Positions 10,610 to 18,375 of a stretch of 64,000 bases of DNA are shown here, piece after piece (the first letter of the stretch is position 1; every line of letters begins with the position of its first letter). The translations under genes and the position numbers were made by a program. Origin of the DNA: JBFMHP01 sp040752855. GTDB taxonomy: Bacteria; Pseudomonadota; Gammaproteobacteria; RBG-16-57-12. The notes below the pieces were generated by a model. It made no database searches, was not told the origin of the DNA, and saw nothing but the letters and a program-made list of their open reading frames with translations. Location: NCBI GenBank assembly GCA_040752855.1, contig JBFMHP010000012.1, forward strand, positions 62,001-126,000. The letters run 5' to 3'.

Positions 10610-12631
10610 TCAGGTTTTGAACTGTCCCACCATGCCTTGGCTTTCTGCGGCCAGTCTGGCCAGTTCGCTCGAAGAGTACGCGGTCTGCTCGGCGCCGGCG
10701 ACGCTGTTTTCTACGATTTGCGCCACGCTGTGGACATTGCGGTTGATCTCTTCGGAGACGGCGCTTTGCTCCTCGGCCGCCGCGGCGATTTGCATCGTGG
10801 TCGAGGTGATGCTGGTGACGGTGGCGGCAATGCCGTTGAAGGCATGGCCGGCGTTTTCCGCATGTCCCTTGCCTTCCTGCGCTTGCCGATGGCTCTGATC
10901 CATCACCTTCACGGCCTCGACCGTGCCGGCGCGGAACCGTTCGATCATCTTTTGTATTTCAAGCGTGGAATCCTTGGTGCGCTGGGCGAGGGTGCGCACC
11001 TCATCGGCCACCACCGCGAATCCGCGGCCCTGTTCGCCGGCGCGCGCGGCCTCGATGGCGGCGTTCAATGCCAGCAGATTGGTCTGTTCGGCGATGCCGC
11101 TGATCACATCGAGCACGCCGCCGATGCTGTCGCTCGCCTTCTCCAAGTCATGGATCACGTTCGCCGCGCCCGACACCTGCGTGGCCAGTAGATTGATGGA
11201 CTCAACGGTGGCGTTGATGACCTTCTTGCCCTGCATGATCTGCTTGTCCGCCTCTTCGGCCGACTTGGCGGCAGCGGCGGCGTTGCTCGCTACCTCTTGG
11301 ACCGAGGAGGTCATTTCATTGATCGCAGTCGCGACTTGGGATATTTCCCGTTGTTGCTCCTGGATACCGGCTTTGCTTTCTTCGGTCACGCTGGACAGCT
11401 CTTCGGCGGCGGCGGCGACCTGGGCGTTGGCGCCGGCCGTCTGTTGGATGAGGGCGCGGAATTTGTCCCCCATATCGTTGAAGGCGCGCGCGACTGTGCC
11501 CAGTTCATCGCCGGAAACATGCCTCACGCGTGCACATAGGTCGCCTTGGGCCATTTCCCGCGAGGCGGCGGCCAGCTGATCGATGGAGCGCACGGTCGCT
11601 TGGTAAAAACCGATGAAAAGATACAGGACGGTTATCATCGAAAGCAGTAGCAAGATCGTGACTATTATCCGGTGGTTCAGCTCGGTGTCGAGGCGCGCCT
11701 GCAGCAACGTCTCCAATTCCGCCGTGGCGGCATCGAAGAGTTTGAAATTGGCGTCGATCACCCTGGTCGCCAAGCCGAAGTATTGCTCCGGCGAAATGGC
11801 CATGCCATCGTTGATGATCTCGCGGGTAACCACCTGCGTAAGTTCAGCGGCGCCTTCCTTGGCATCGGCCAAGGGCCTTTCGAGGGCTTTGGCCAATTGC
11901 GGATTGTGAGTCATTGAGCCCTGAAACCGGCTCTCGGCCAAAATCATGTTGGATTTGGCAGACTCCAATCCCGCGATGATTTTGGTCTTGTCCTCAAGAG
12001 TGGCGGGTGCGCGGGCGGTGAGGAGCTTGGTACCCAAGGCGCGCATGCGGCCCGACTGCTCCGTCGCTGCGGGTATATTGCTGGACAGCGCAATGATCAG
12101 ATGTATGCTGTCAAGATCGGGGTCCAGGATGAGCCCGGAATTGTCAGCGGCCTTTGAGTACAAGTGGATGATTTTCTCGAGCAGCGCACTATGGGCCGCC
12201 AGGCTTTCGCCGGGCTGCATGCTCGTCACTCGAGACCGCAGCGTTTGCCAGCCTGATGCGATGTCCTTCCAATCCGATGAGACCCGGAGCGTATCGTCAT
12301 AACGGCGCGTGGCCTCGTCCAGGTCGCTGACGTGCTTTTCGATTTCGGCTGCCTTGGCGTCGAGCTTCTCGCGCGGCGCATTGCCGGTCAGCACCAGGCT
12401 TGCCATGCCGCGGTGTTCGGCCGTGCGCTGTTGCAGTTGCCGCAATAGCTTGAGGTAGCCCGCTCCCACCTGTTCGGCCCGGGTGGCGGAAATGACTTGG
12501 TTATCATCGTCAAGGGTGAAATAGGTCGTGACCGCCAGAGGCACCACGAACAGAAGCGCCAAGAGCATCAGCTTTTTCGGGTAACTCAACCGATCCATCA
12601 GGGATACCGCCGGCGAAAACAATGAATTCAT
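10610..12631 (-). CDS. Methyl-accepting chemotaxis protein with NIT-like sensor region
   Basis: Inner-membrane chemoreceptor of 673 aa. TM1 lies at about residues 18-38, followed by a helical periplasmic region of about 300 residues starting LRQLQQRTAEHRGMASLVL, which resembles the nitrate/nitrite-sensing NIT domain. TM2 is near residue 340 (IIVTILLLLSMITVLYLF). A HAMP domain follows (QLAAASREMAQGDLCARV), then the signalling domain with the hairpin tip EQTNLLALNAAIEAARAGEQGRGFAVVADEVR. Start at 12629-12631 follows AAAGGAGG. It is convergent with nasT and divergent from nrtA, which makes nitrate or nitrite a plausible ligand; this is inference. It ends EQTAYSSSELARLAAESQGMVGQFKT without a CheR-binding pentapeptide. 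Confidence 0.88.
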   Translation of the reverse strand: MNSLFSPAVSLMDRLSYPKKLMLLALLFVVPLAVTTYFTLDDDNQVISATRAEQVGAGYLKLLRQLQQRTAEHRGMASLVLTGNAPREKLDAKAAEIEKHVSDLDEATRRYDDTLRVSSDWKDIASGWQTLRSRVTSMQPGESLAAHSALLEKIIHLYSKAADNSGLILDPDLDSIHLIIALSSNIPAATEQSGRMRALGTKLLTARAPATLEDKTKIIAGLESAKSNMILAESRFQGSMTHNPQLAKALERPLADAKEGAAELTQVVTREIINDGMAISPEQYFGLATRVIDANFKLFDAATAELETLLQARLDTELNHRIIVTILLLLSMITVLYLFIGFYQATVRSIDQLAAASREMAQGDLCARVRHVSGDELGTVARAFNDMGDKFRALIQQTAGANAQVAAAAEELSSVTEESKAGIQEQQREISQVATAINEMTSSVQEVASNAAAAAKSAEEADKQIMQGKKVINATVESINLLATQVSGAANVIHDLEKASDSIGGVLDVISGIAEQTNLLALNAAIEAARAGEQGRGFAVVADEVRTLAQRTKDSTLEIQKMIERFRAGTVEAVKVMDQSHRQAQEGKGHAENAGHAFNGIAATVTSITSTTMQIAAAAEEQSAVSEEINRNVHSVAQIVENSVAGAEQTAYSSSELARLAAESQGMVGQFKT

Positions 12632-12675
12632 CGGGTTAGCCTCCTTTGCGTTTTTGATTGTGAGTTCTGGCAACA

Positions 12676-12683
12676 ATATCGGC
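12676..12683 (-). promoter_or_regulatory. Sigma-28-like -10 element of the chemoreceptor gene
   Basis: On the complement the sequence reads GCCGATAT, 7 of 8 matches to the flagellar sigma-28 -10 box GCCGATAA, about 45 bp upstream of the receptor start codon. The -35 TAAA counterpart is poor (TCAT at the right distance), so the promoter is tentative. Confidence 0.3.
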
Positions 12684-12895
12684 ATGATCCGTAGGGAGAT
12701 GAGGGGCAAACCCAAAGATTTGCATCAAATATGTCCTATGCGACGAAAATTTGTTCGATCTTGGTGCGTTTGGCGGCGGGCCGGGCGGGGGAGATGGCCA
12801 CTTTAGTGCGTGTCAGCCTCCGTATGCCGCACAAGGACCGATTCCTTTCCTCGTCACGTCGTGAAATGACATTCAAAACAAAGCCTCTGCTCATC

Positions 12896-12912
12896 TTGGC
12901 ATAACGATTGCT
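12896..12912 (+). promoter_or_regulatory. Sigma-54 promoter of nrtA operon
   Basis: TTGGCATAACGATTGCT carries the -24 GG (12898-12899) and -12 GC (12910-12911) with correct spacing and matches TTGGCAC-N5-TTGCW at all core positions except the final C of GGCAC. The start of transcription would be near 12923, only about 8 nt before the first leader hairpin. It implies control by an NtrC-type activator. Confidence 0.75.
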
Positions 12913-12929
12913 AATCAGGGAAGACATTC

Positions 12930-13013
12930 ACCGGCCAATGCGGGCCGGTTATTTGGACAACGGCGTCCATTCATCGCGGAGATCCTTCCGCGCTGAATGG
13001 GCGCCTTTTTGTT
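12930..13013 (+). promoter_or_regulatory. ANTAR-type two-hexaloop antitermination leader
   Basis: Hairpin P1 is CCGGCC-AATGCG-GGCCGG (12931-12948). Hairpin P2 is TGGAC-AACGGC-GTCCA (12954-12969). Both loops are six bases with A at position 1 and G at position 4, the known ANTAR recognition pattern. The 3' half of P2 is also the 5' arm of a terminator (12962-12980 with 12987-13005; 19 positions, one mismatch, one G-U, loop GATCCT) followed by TTTTTGTTT. P2 and the terminator are mutually exclusive, so binding of NasT should allow read-through into nrtA. Confidence 0.85.
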
Positions 13014-13035
13014 TCTAACCCTGGGAGAGTTGAAG

Positions 13036-14475
13036 ATGTGTGAGGCGAAAAAATCGCAACCGAGATTGCGTGATCTGATACTAAACATCGGCCGCCGTGG
13101 CTTTATGAAAAAGGCGGGCAGTGCGCTGCTGGCGGCGGGCGTGATGCTGGCCGCGCCGGTCATGTTGAACAATGGCGCGGCGATGGCGGCCAAGCTCGAG
13201 AAAGCGGACCTGAAGTTCGGCTTCATCAAGCTCACCGATATGGCGCCCTTGGCCATCGCGTATGAAAAAGGATTTTTTGAGGACGAAGGCCTGTACGTGA
13301 CCGTGGAGGCGCAGGCCAACTGGAAGGTGTTGCTGGATCGCGTGATCACGGGTGAGCTCGATGGCGCGCATATGCTGGCGGGCCAGCCGCTCGGGGCGAG
13401 CATCGGATTTGGCACACAGGCCAACATCGTCACCGCCTTCAGCATGGATCTCAATGGTAATGGCATCACGGTATCCAATGCGGTGTGGGATGAGATGAAG
13501 AAGCACGTTCCCCACAAGGATGGCAAGCCGGTGCATCCGATCAAGGCGGACTATCTCAAGCCGGTGATCGAGAAATACAAGAAGGAAGGCAAGCCGTTCA
13601 ATATGGCCATGGTCTTCCCAGTCTCCACGCACAACTATGAATTGCGCTACTGGCTCGCCGCCGGCGGGATCAGCCCGGGCTTTTACGCGCCGCAGAAGGG
13701 CGACAGCTCTGGGCAGATCGACGCCGATGTGCTGCTCTCGGTCACGCCGCCGCCGCAGATGCCCTCGACCCTGGAGGCGGGCACCATCAATGGCTATTGT
13801 GTCGGTGAGCCCTGGAATCAGCAGGCGGTGTTCAAGGGCATAGGTGTGCCAGTGATCACCGACTATGAGATCTGGAAAAACAATCCGGAGAAGGTCTTCG
13901 GTGTTACGAAGGAGTGGGCGGATAAATATCCCAACACCCACATCGCCGTAGTCAAGGCGCTCATCCGCGCCGCCAAGTGGCTGGATGAAAACAATAACGC
14001 CAATCGCCCGGAAGCGGTGAAGATCCTGTCGAAGCCGAACTATGTCGGCGCGGATGCAGCCGTGATCGCCAACTCCATGACCGGCACCTTTGAGTATGAA
14101 AAAGGCGATAAGCGCGCGGTGCCCGATTTCAATGTCTTCTTCCGCTACAACGCGACCTATCCCTACTACTCGGATGCGGTCTGGTATCTCACGCAGATGC
14201 GCCGCTGGGGCCAGATCCCGGAGCAAAAGCCGGATAGCTGGTATCTGGAGACCGCGAAGAAGGTCTATCGCCCCGATATCTACGCTGCCGCGGCCAAGGC
14301 GCTGATCAAAGACGGCAAGATGAAGGCGGCGGATTTTCCCGACTTCGATAAGGAAGAGGGCTTCCGCCCGCCAGTGGCGGAGTTTATCGACGGCATCACC
14401 TACGATGGTCGCAAGCCAAACGACTATCTCAAGAGCTTCAAGATCGGCCTGAAGGGTGATGACAGAATCAAATAA
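13036..14475 (+). CDS. nrtA: Nitrate ABC transporter substrate-binding protein
   Basis: Periplasmic nitrate-binding component of 479 aa in the NrtA/CmpA/NasF family. A twin-arginine signal with RRGFMKKAG (Arg20-Arg21) and a hydrophobic stretch ends near AMA-A (residue 51), so the protein is exported folded. Family segments include KFGFIKLTDMAPLAIAYEKGFFEDEGL, the GYCVGEPWNQQAV loop and KEWADKYPNTH. The ATG at 13036 follows GGGAGAG; the longer frame from 12997 would start inside the terminator. It is the first gene of nrtA-nrtB-nrtD. Expression is expected to need nitrogen limitation (sigma-54) plus nitrate or nitrite (antitermination by NasT). Confidence 0.93.
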   Translation: MCEAKKSQPRLRDLILNIGRRGFMKKAGSALLAAGVMLAAPVMLNNGAAMAAKLEKADLKFGFIKLTDMAPLAIAYEKGFFEDEGLYVTVEAQANWKVLLDRVITGELDGAHMLAGQPLGASIGFGTQANIVTAFSMDLNGNGITVSNAVWDEMKKHVPHKDGKPVHPIKADYLKPVIEKYKKEGKPFNMAMVFPVSTHNYELRYWLAAGGISPGFYAPQKGDSSGQIDADVLLSVTPPPQMPSTLEAGTINGYCVGEPWNQQAVFKGIGVPVITDYEIWKNNPEKVFGVTKEWADKYPNTHIAVVKALIRAAKWLDENNNANRPEAVKILSKPNYVGADAAVIANSMTGTFEYEKGDKRAVPDFNVFFRYNATYPYYSDAVWYLTQMRRWGQIPEQKPDSWYLETAKKVYRPDIYAAAAKALIKDGKMKAADFPDFDKEEGFRPPVAEFIDGITYDGRKPNDYLKSFKIGLKGDDRIK

Positions 14476-14492
14476 TCGATACCAACATCGCG

Positions 14493-14514
14493 TCCGCGGC
14501 AATGACGCCGCGGA
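14493..14514 (+). promoter_or_regulatory. Intercistronic hexaloop hairpin between nrtA and nrtB
   Basis: TCCGCGGC-AATGAC-GCCGCGGA forms a perfect 8-bp stem with a six-base loop having A at position 1 and G at position 4. No T-run follows. It may simply protect the nrtA mRNA 3' end, as is common after binding-protein genes; the loop also matches the ANTAR hexaloop pattern. Confidence 0.5.
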
Positions 14515-14541
14515 TGCGGTCTCAACAGAGTGAGCGCAGTG

Positions 14542-15561
14542 ATGAAAAACAAGATTCTGCACTATTGTGAATTGCTGGGATTGCGCTGGATCGCGCCCCT
14601 GGTGCGGTTGGCAAGCGGCGAAAATCCGCGCGAACAGGCCGGTGAGCTCATGAACACGTTGGGCCTGCCGCTGATCGCGCTGGCGGTGTTCCTGATGCTG
14701 TGGGCAGGCGTCTCGGCGCAGATCCAGACCAGCCTGGGCGAACTGCCCGGCCCGGCGCAGGTGTGGGAACAGACCGGGAAGCTGCTCGATGAGCATCGCG
14801 CGGAACGCGAGAAAGAAGCCGCCTTCTACGAGCGCCAGGCGCAGCGTAATTCCGAGACGCTGGCGGAAGATCCCAATGCCGAGATCAGCATCCGGCCCTA
14901 TACAGGCAAGCCGACATTCATCGATCAGATCTTCACCAGCCTGAAGACGGTCTTTACCGGGTTCATTCTTGCCAGCCTGATCGCCATCCCGGTCGGCGTG
15001 GCCTGCGGACTGAGCCAGAAACTCTATCTGGCCATCAGCCCGCTGATCCAGATCTTCAAACCGGTCTCGCCGCTGGCATGGCTGCCGATCGTGACCATGG
15101 TGGTGAGCGCTGTGTACGTGAGCAACGATCCGATGTTCGAAAAATCGTTTATCAACTCGGCGATCACGGTGATGCTGTGTTCGCTGTGGCCGACGCTGAT
15201 CAACACCGCGGTGGCCGTGTCATCGATCGATCGCGATCTGATTAACGTCGGGCGCGTGATACGCCTGCATTGGGTCACCCAAGTTTTCAAGATCGCCATT
15301 CCCGCCTCGCTGCCGATGATCTTCACCGGACTGCGCATCTCGCTCGGCATCGGCTGGATGGTGCTGATCGCCGCCGAAATGCTGGCGCAAAACCCCGGCC
15401 TGGGCAAATTCGTCTGGGATGAATTCCAGAACGGCAGCTCCGAATCGCTCGGCCGCATCATGGTGGCGGTGATCACCATCGGCCTGATCGGCTTCGTCCT
15501 CGACTGGCTGATGCTGACGTTGCAGAAACTTTTGTCACACGACGGCAGCGCCGCGCGCTGA
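14542..15561 (+). CDS. nrtB: Nitrate ABC transporter permease
   Basis: Inner-membrane permease of about 339 aa in the NrtB/SsuC/TauC family. It has an early membrane segment (TLGLPLIALAVFLMLWAGV), a cytoplasm-side or loop insertion rich in E and R (about residues 80-110), and five further hydrophobic segments. The ATPase-coupling EAA-like loop is VIRLHWVTQVFKIAIPASLPMIFTGLRISLGIGWMVLIAAEM. The ATG at 14542 is preferred; a GTG at 14530 adds four residues without a ribosome binding site. It follows nrtA by 66 bp containing a stable hairpin and precedes the ATPase gene by 24 bp. Confidence 0.92.
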   Translation: MKNKILHYCELLGLRWIAPLVRLASGENPREQAGELMNTLGLPLIALAVFLMLWAGVSAQIQTSLGELPGPAQVWEQTGKLLDEHRAEREKEAAFYERQAQRNSETLAEDPNAEISIRPYTGKPTFIDQIFTSLKTVFTGFILASLIAIPVGVACGLSQKLYLAISPLIQIFKPVSPLAWLPIVTMVVSAVYVSNDPMFEKSFINSAITVMLCSLWPTLINTAVAVSSIDRDLINVGRVIRLHWVTQVFKIAIPASLPMIFTGLRISLGIGWMVLIAAEMLAQNPGLGKFVWDEFQNGSSESLGRIMVAVITIGLIGFVLDWLMLTLQKLLSHDGSAAR

Positions 15562-15585
15562 TTCGTCAAGCAATGAGAGGATTAA

Positions 15586-16464
15586 ATGATGCAAACCGCA
15601 AAACGTTTTGAAGAACAACTCGTCGTGCCGTTCGACCAAGCACCAACCACGCCGGAAACCAAAAGCGCACCGGACTATCTGGTGCTCACCGACGTCTCCA
15701 TCGAATTTCCCACTAAGAAGGGAGCCTTCAAGGCCTTGGATAAGGTGAATCTCAAGATCGAGAAGGGGGAGTTCATCTCCATCATCGGCCATTCCGGCTG
15801 CGGGAAATCCACGGTGCTCAATATCATCGCCGGGCTGCATCAAGCCACTGAAGGCGGTGTGATCCTCAATGGGCGCGAGGTCAATGAGCCGGGCCCGGAC
15901 CGCGCCGTGGTGTTTCAGCAGCACTCGCTGTTTCCTTGGCTCACGGTCTATGAAAACGTGGAGATTGCGGTCAAGGCGGTGTTCAAGGGCAAGAGGTCCA
16001 AGGCCGAGATGAAGGCGTGGATAGAACACAACCTCACGCTGGTACATATGGACCACGCCATGCACAAACGTCCGGCGGAAATCTCCGGCGGTATGAAACA
16101 GCGTGTAGGCATCGCGCGAGCGCTGGCAATGGAACCCAAGGTGTTGCTGATGGATGAACCGTTCGGCGCACTCGATGCGCTTACGCGCGCCCACCTGCAG
16201 GATTCGGTGATGGAGATTCAGGAGCGTCTTGGCAATACCGTAATCATGATCACTCATGATGTCGATGAGGCCGTGTTGTTATCCGATCGTATCGTGATGA
16301 TGACCAATGGTCCCGCCGCCACCGTCGGCGAGGTGTTGAAGATCGAACTGGAACGTCCGCGCGAGCGTCTCGCTTTGGCTGATGATGCGCGCTACAACCA
16401 TTATCGTGCCGAGGTGCTGAAGTTTCTTTATGAACGGCAGAAGCGGCCGACTGAAGCGGGGTAA
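15586..16464 (+). CDS. nrtD: Nitrate ABC transporter ATP-binding protein
   Basis: Cytoplasmic ATPase of 292 aa that drives nitrate import with the preceding permease. Walker A GHSGCGKST lies near residue 65, the Q-loop at VVFQQHSLFPWL, signature SGGMKQRVGIARAL, Walker B VLLMDEPFGALD and the switch His in ITHDVDEA. It lacks the C-terminal NrtA-like domain of cyanobacterial NrtC, so it corresponds to NrtD/CmpD. The N-terminus has about 35 extra residues before the ATPase core. Two adjacent ATGs (15586, 15589) follow GAGAGG. No reductase gene follows; the transporter operon ends here. Confidence 0.93.
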   Translation: MMQTAKRFEEQLVVPFDQAPTTPETKSAPDYLVLTDVSIEFPTKKGAFKALDKVNLKIEKGEFISIIGHSGCGKSTVLNIIAGLHQATEGGVILNGREVNEPGPDRAVVFQQHSLFPWLTVYENVEIAVKAVFKGKRSKAEMKAWIEHNLTLVHMDHAMHKRPAEISGGMKQRVGIARALAMEPKVLLMDEPFGALDALTRAHLQDSVMEIQERLGNTVIMITHDVDEAVLLSDRIVMMTNGPAATVGEVLKIELERPRERLALADDARYNHYRAEVLKFLYERQKRPTEAG

Positions 16465-16544
16465 GATTGAATGGCATTTACTTACTGAAAACTACAAAAA
16501 CAAAGCCTCACGCTTTACGAGGTGCGAAAGGTCTGTCGAGTATG

Positions 16545-16673
16545 TTCCCTCTCCCGCGGGCGGGAGAGGGGCAGGGTGAGGGAGCATGAGTATACGCTGC
16601 AATAACAGATGCCAGCCCCTTCTTCCCTCACCCGGCCCTTCGGGCCACCCTCTCCCGCCCGCGGGAGAGGGGA
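16545..16673. repeat. Inverted-repeat element rich in CCCTCTCCC/GGGAGAGGG
   Basis: Left end TTCCCTCTCCCGCGGGCGGGAG is mirrored by the right end (GCCCGCGGGAGAGGGGAA), each itself a hairpin, with CAGGGTGAGGGAG and CTTCCCTCACCC forming an inner pair. It occupies much of the 321-bp gap between nrtD and cheB. Its design (hairpin, GGGTGAGG, spacer, inverse) is shared with elements at 34825, 46874 and 59931. No gene is seen in this gap. Confidence 0.7.
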
Positions 16674-16785
16674 ATATGCATGGCCTTTCAGTCTCGGTTC
16701 CTGGGGAAAGGGGCTCTAGAATCCATCACGTGACCTCGCATGAGACTCTGTTAACGCATTTCTTTGAAATGCAAAGCGGCGCGGC

Positions 16786-17856
16786 TTACTGCAACGGCAC
16801 CGCCTTGATCTCCCCGGCAAGATTGCCCAGCGGCAGCACCTTGATCACGCCGCCGTGCTTGATCGCCTCCTTGGGCATGCCGAACACCACGCAGCTCGCC
16901 TCGTCCTGCGCGATGGTTAAGGCGCCGGCCTCGCGCATCTCCAGCATGCCGGCGGCGCCATCGTCGCCCATGCCGGTCATGATGATGCCGATGGCGTTTT
17001 TCCCGGCGCATTTGGCCACGGAGCGGAACAGCACGTCCACCGAGGGCTTGTGGCGGTTGACCGGCGGGCCGTCGACTACCTCCACTTGATATTGTGCGCC
17101 GCTGCGCCGCAACAGCATGTGACGGCCGCCGGGGGCGATCAACACGCGGCCCGGAATGACGCGATCGCCGGTCTGCGCCTCACGCACTTCCACTTCGCAC
17201 AGGCTGTTGAGCCGCTGGGCGAAGGCCGCCGTGAACTTCTCCGGCATATGCTGCACCACCACGATGCCGACCGTGGTGCGCGGCAGTGCGACCAGCACCT
17301 GTTCCAGCGCCTGGGTGCCGCCGGTGGAGGCGCCGATGGCCACGACCTTGTCGGTGGTCTGCGCCATCGCCTGGCCCGTGGCGGCTGTGAGTACCGCATC
17401 GGCGCTTAGTTTGGGCGCAATCCCGGCAGACGTGGGCGAACTCATCCGCTTCGGTTTGGCCTGCGCCGCCGCCTTGACCACGCGCACGAATTCCTGCGCC
17501 GATTCCTGCAAGAAGTTTTTCAGCCCGATCTTCGGTTTGGTGACGATATCGACCGCGCCGGCGGCAAGTGCCTGCATGGTGGTCTCCGCGCCGCGCTCGG
17601 TGAGGGTGGAGCAGATCACCACGGGCGTGGGCCGCTCAGCCATGAGTTTTTTCATAAAGGTGATGCCGTCCATGCGCGGCATCTCGACGTCGAGCACGAT
17701 CACATCGGGCCATTGCTTCTGCATCTTCTCCAAGGCGAAGATCGGGTCGGAGGCGCTGCCGAGCACCTCGATGCCGGGGTCGCTGGCGAGCAGCTCGGTG
17801 AGCACCTGGCGCACCACTGCCGAGTCATCCACGATCAGTACACGGGTGCGGTTCAT
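16786..17856 (-). CDS. cheB: Chemotaxis protein-glutamate methylesterase/deamidase
   Basis: CheB removes methyl groups from, and deamidates, chemoreceptors after phosphorylation by CheA. The 356-aa protein has a receiver domain (LIVDDSAVVRQVL, acceptor Asp56 in VIVLDVEMPRMDG), a linker of about 35 residues, and the esterase domain with the catalytic triad motifs AIGASTGGTQAL (Ser), VVQHMPEKFTAAF (His) and TGMGDDGAAGM (Asp). The ATG at 17854-17856 follows AGGAG. It is the last gene of a ten-gene minus-strand chemosensory operon and follows cheD by 12 bp. Confidence 0.96.
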   Translation of the reverse strand: MNRTRVLIVDDSAVVRQVLTELLASDPGIEVLGSASDPIFALEKMQKQWPDVIVLDVEMPRMDGITFMKKLMAERPTPVVICSTLTERGAETTMQALAAGAVDIVTKPKIGLKNFLQESAQEFVRVVKAAAQAKPKRMSSPTSAGIAPKLSADAVLTAATGQAMAQTTDKVVAIGASTGGTQALEQVLVALPRTTVGIVVVQHMPEKFTAAFAQRLNSLCEVEVREAQTGDRVIPGRVLIAPGGRHMLLRRSGAQYQVEVVDGPPVNRHKPSVDVLFRSVAKCAGKNAIGIIMTGMGDDGAAGMLEMREAGALTIAQDEASCVVFGMPKEAIKHGGVIKVLPLGNLAGEIKAVPLQ

Positions 17857-17868
17857 TGCAGGCTCCTG

Positions 17869-18375
17869 TTATTTGGCTGGTGAAACATTCGAGACGAAGC
17901 GTGACCAGACGTCGCCGCTCCACAATTCAAAGATGATCTTGCGGTAGCCGATGCCGCCGAGCGATTCGGCCTTGGCGTTGAGGCCGTGTTGCATCATCAG
18001 CTGGCGTGCCGCTTGCACATTCTGCTGCGCGACGTGCTCGACCTGGGCGAGGCGCTCAGGCACCTCCAGCACGCTGCCGCCGCCGAACAGTTTGATCTGG
18101 TAGTCGGAGATGCGCGTGCCGCAACGCGCGGTCTCGCGCTGGAACATCTCCATCGCCTCGTCGGCGTATTTGCCGTTGAGTGGCGCGCGCGGGTCGCGCG
18201 CTCGGCCGGGGAGCATGAAGTGGCACATGCCGCCGACATGGTATCTGGGATGCCAGAGGGTGATGGCGACACATGAGCCGAGCAGGGTGGTGAGCCGGGC
18301 ACGACCTTCGCCGAAATAGAATTCCCCGGGCTCGAGATAGATGTCGACGATCTGCGCCGGGGCCGAGGTGTTCAT
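17869..18375 (-). CDS. cheD: Chemoreceptor glutamine deamidase CheD
   Basis: CheD deamidates chemoreceptor glutamines and in some systems interacts with CheC. The protein has 168 aa, with the core motifs LEPGEFYFGEGRARLTTLLGSCVAITLWHP (catalytic Cys in LGSCVA; its His partner in GGMCHFMLP) and LFGGGSVLE. The ATG at 18373-18375 overlaps the cheR stop codon (ATGA overlap), which indicates translational coupling; the much longer open frame to 18672 is a shadow of cheR. No cheC is visible in the operon. Confidence 0.94.
   Translation of the reverse strand: MNTSAPAQIVDIYLEPGEFYFGEGRARLTTLLGSCVAITLWHPRYHVGGMCHFMLPGRARDPRAPLNGKYADEAMEMFQRETARCGTRISDYQIKLFGGGSVLEVPERLAQVEHVAQQNVQAARQLMMQHGLNAKAESLGGIGYRKIIFELWSGDVWSRFVSNVSPAK

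Noticed and set aside
12740..12895. NtrC enhancer sites upstream of nrtA
   Set aside because: Only half-site-like pieces (for example GGTGC, AGTGC) were found; none has the GCAC-N5-7-GTGC spacing.
12736..12927. 63-codon minus-strand frame upstream of the chemoreceptor
   Set aside because: It overlaps the sigma-54 promoter and leader region, has no ribosome binding site and shows no family similarity.
13081..14796. 571-codon minus-strand frame
   Set aside because: Antisense shadow of nrtA and the start of nrtB; no start signal and no family motif.
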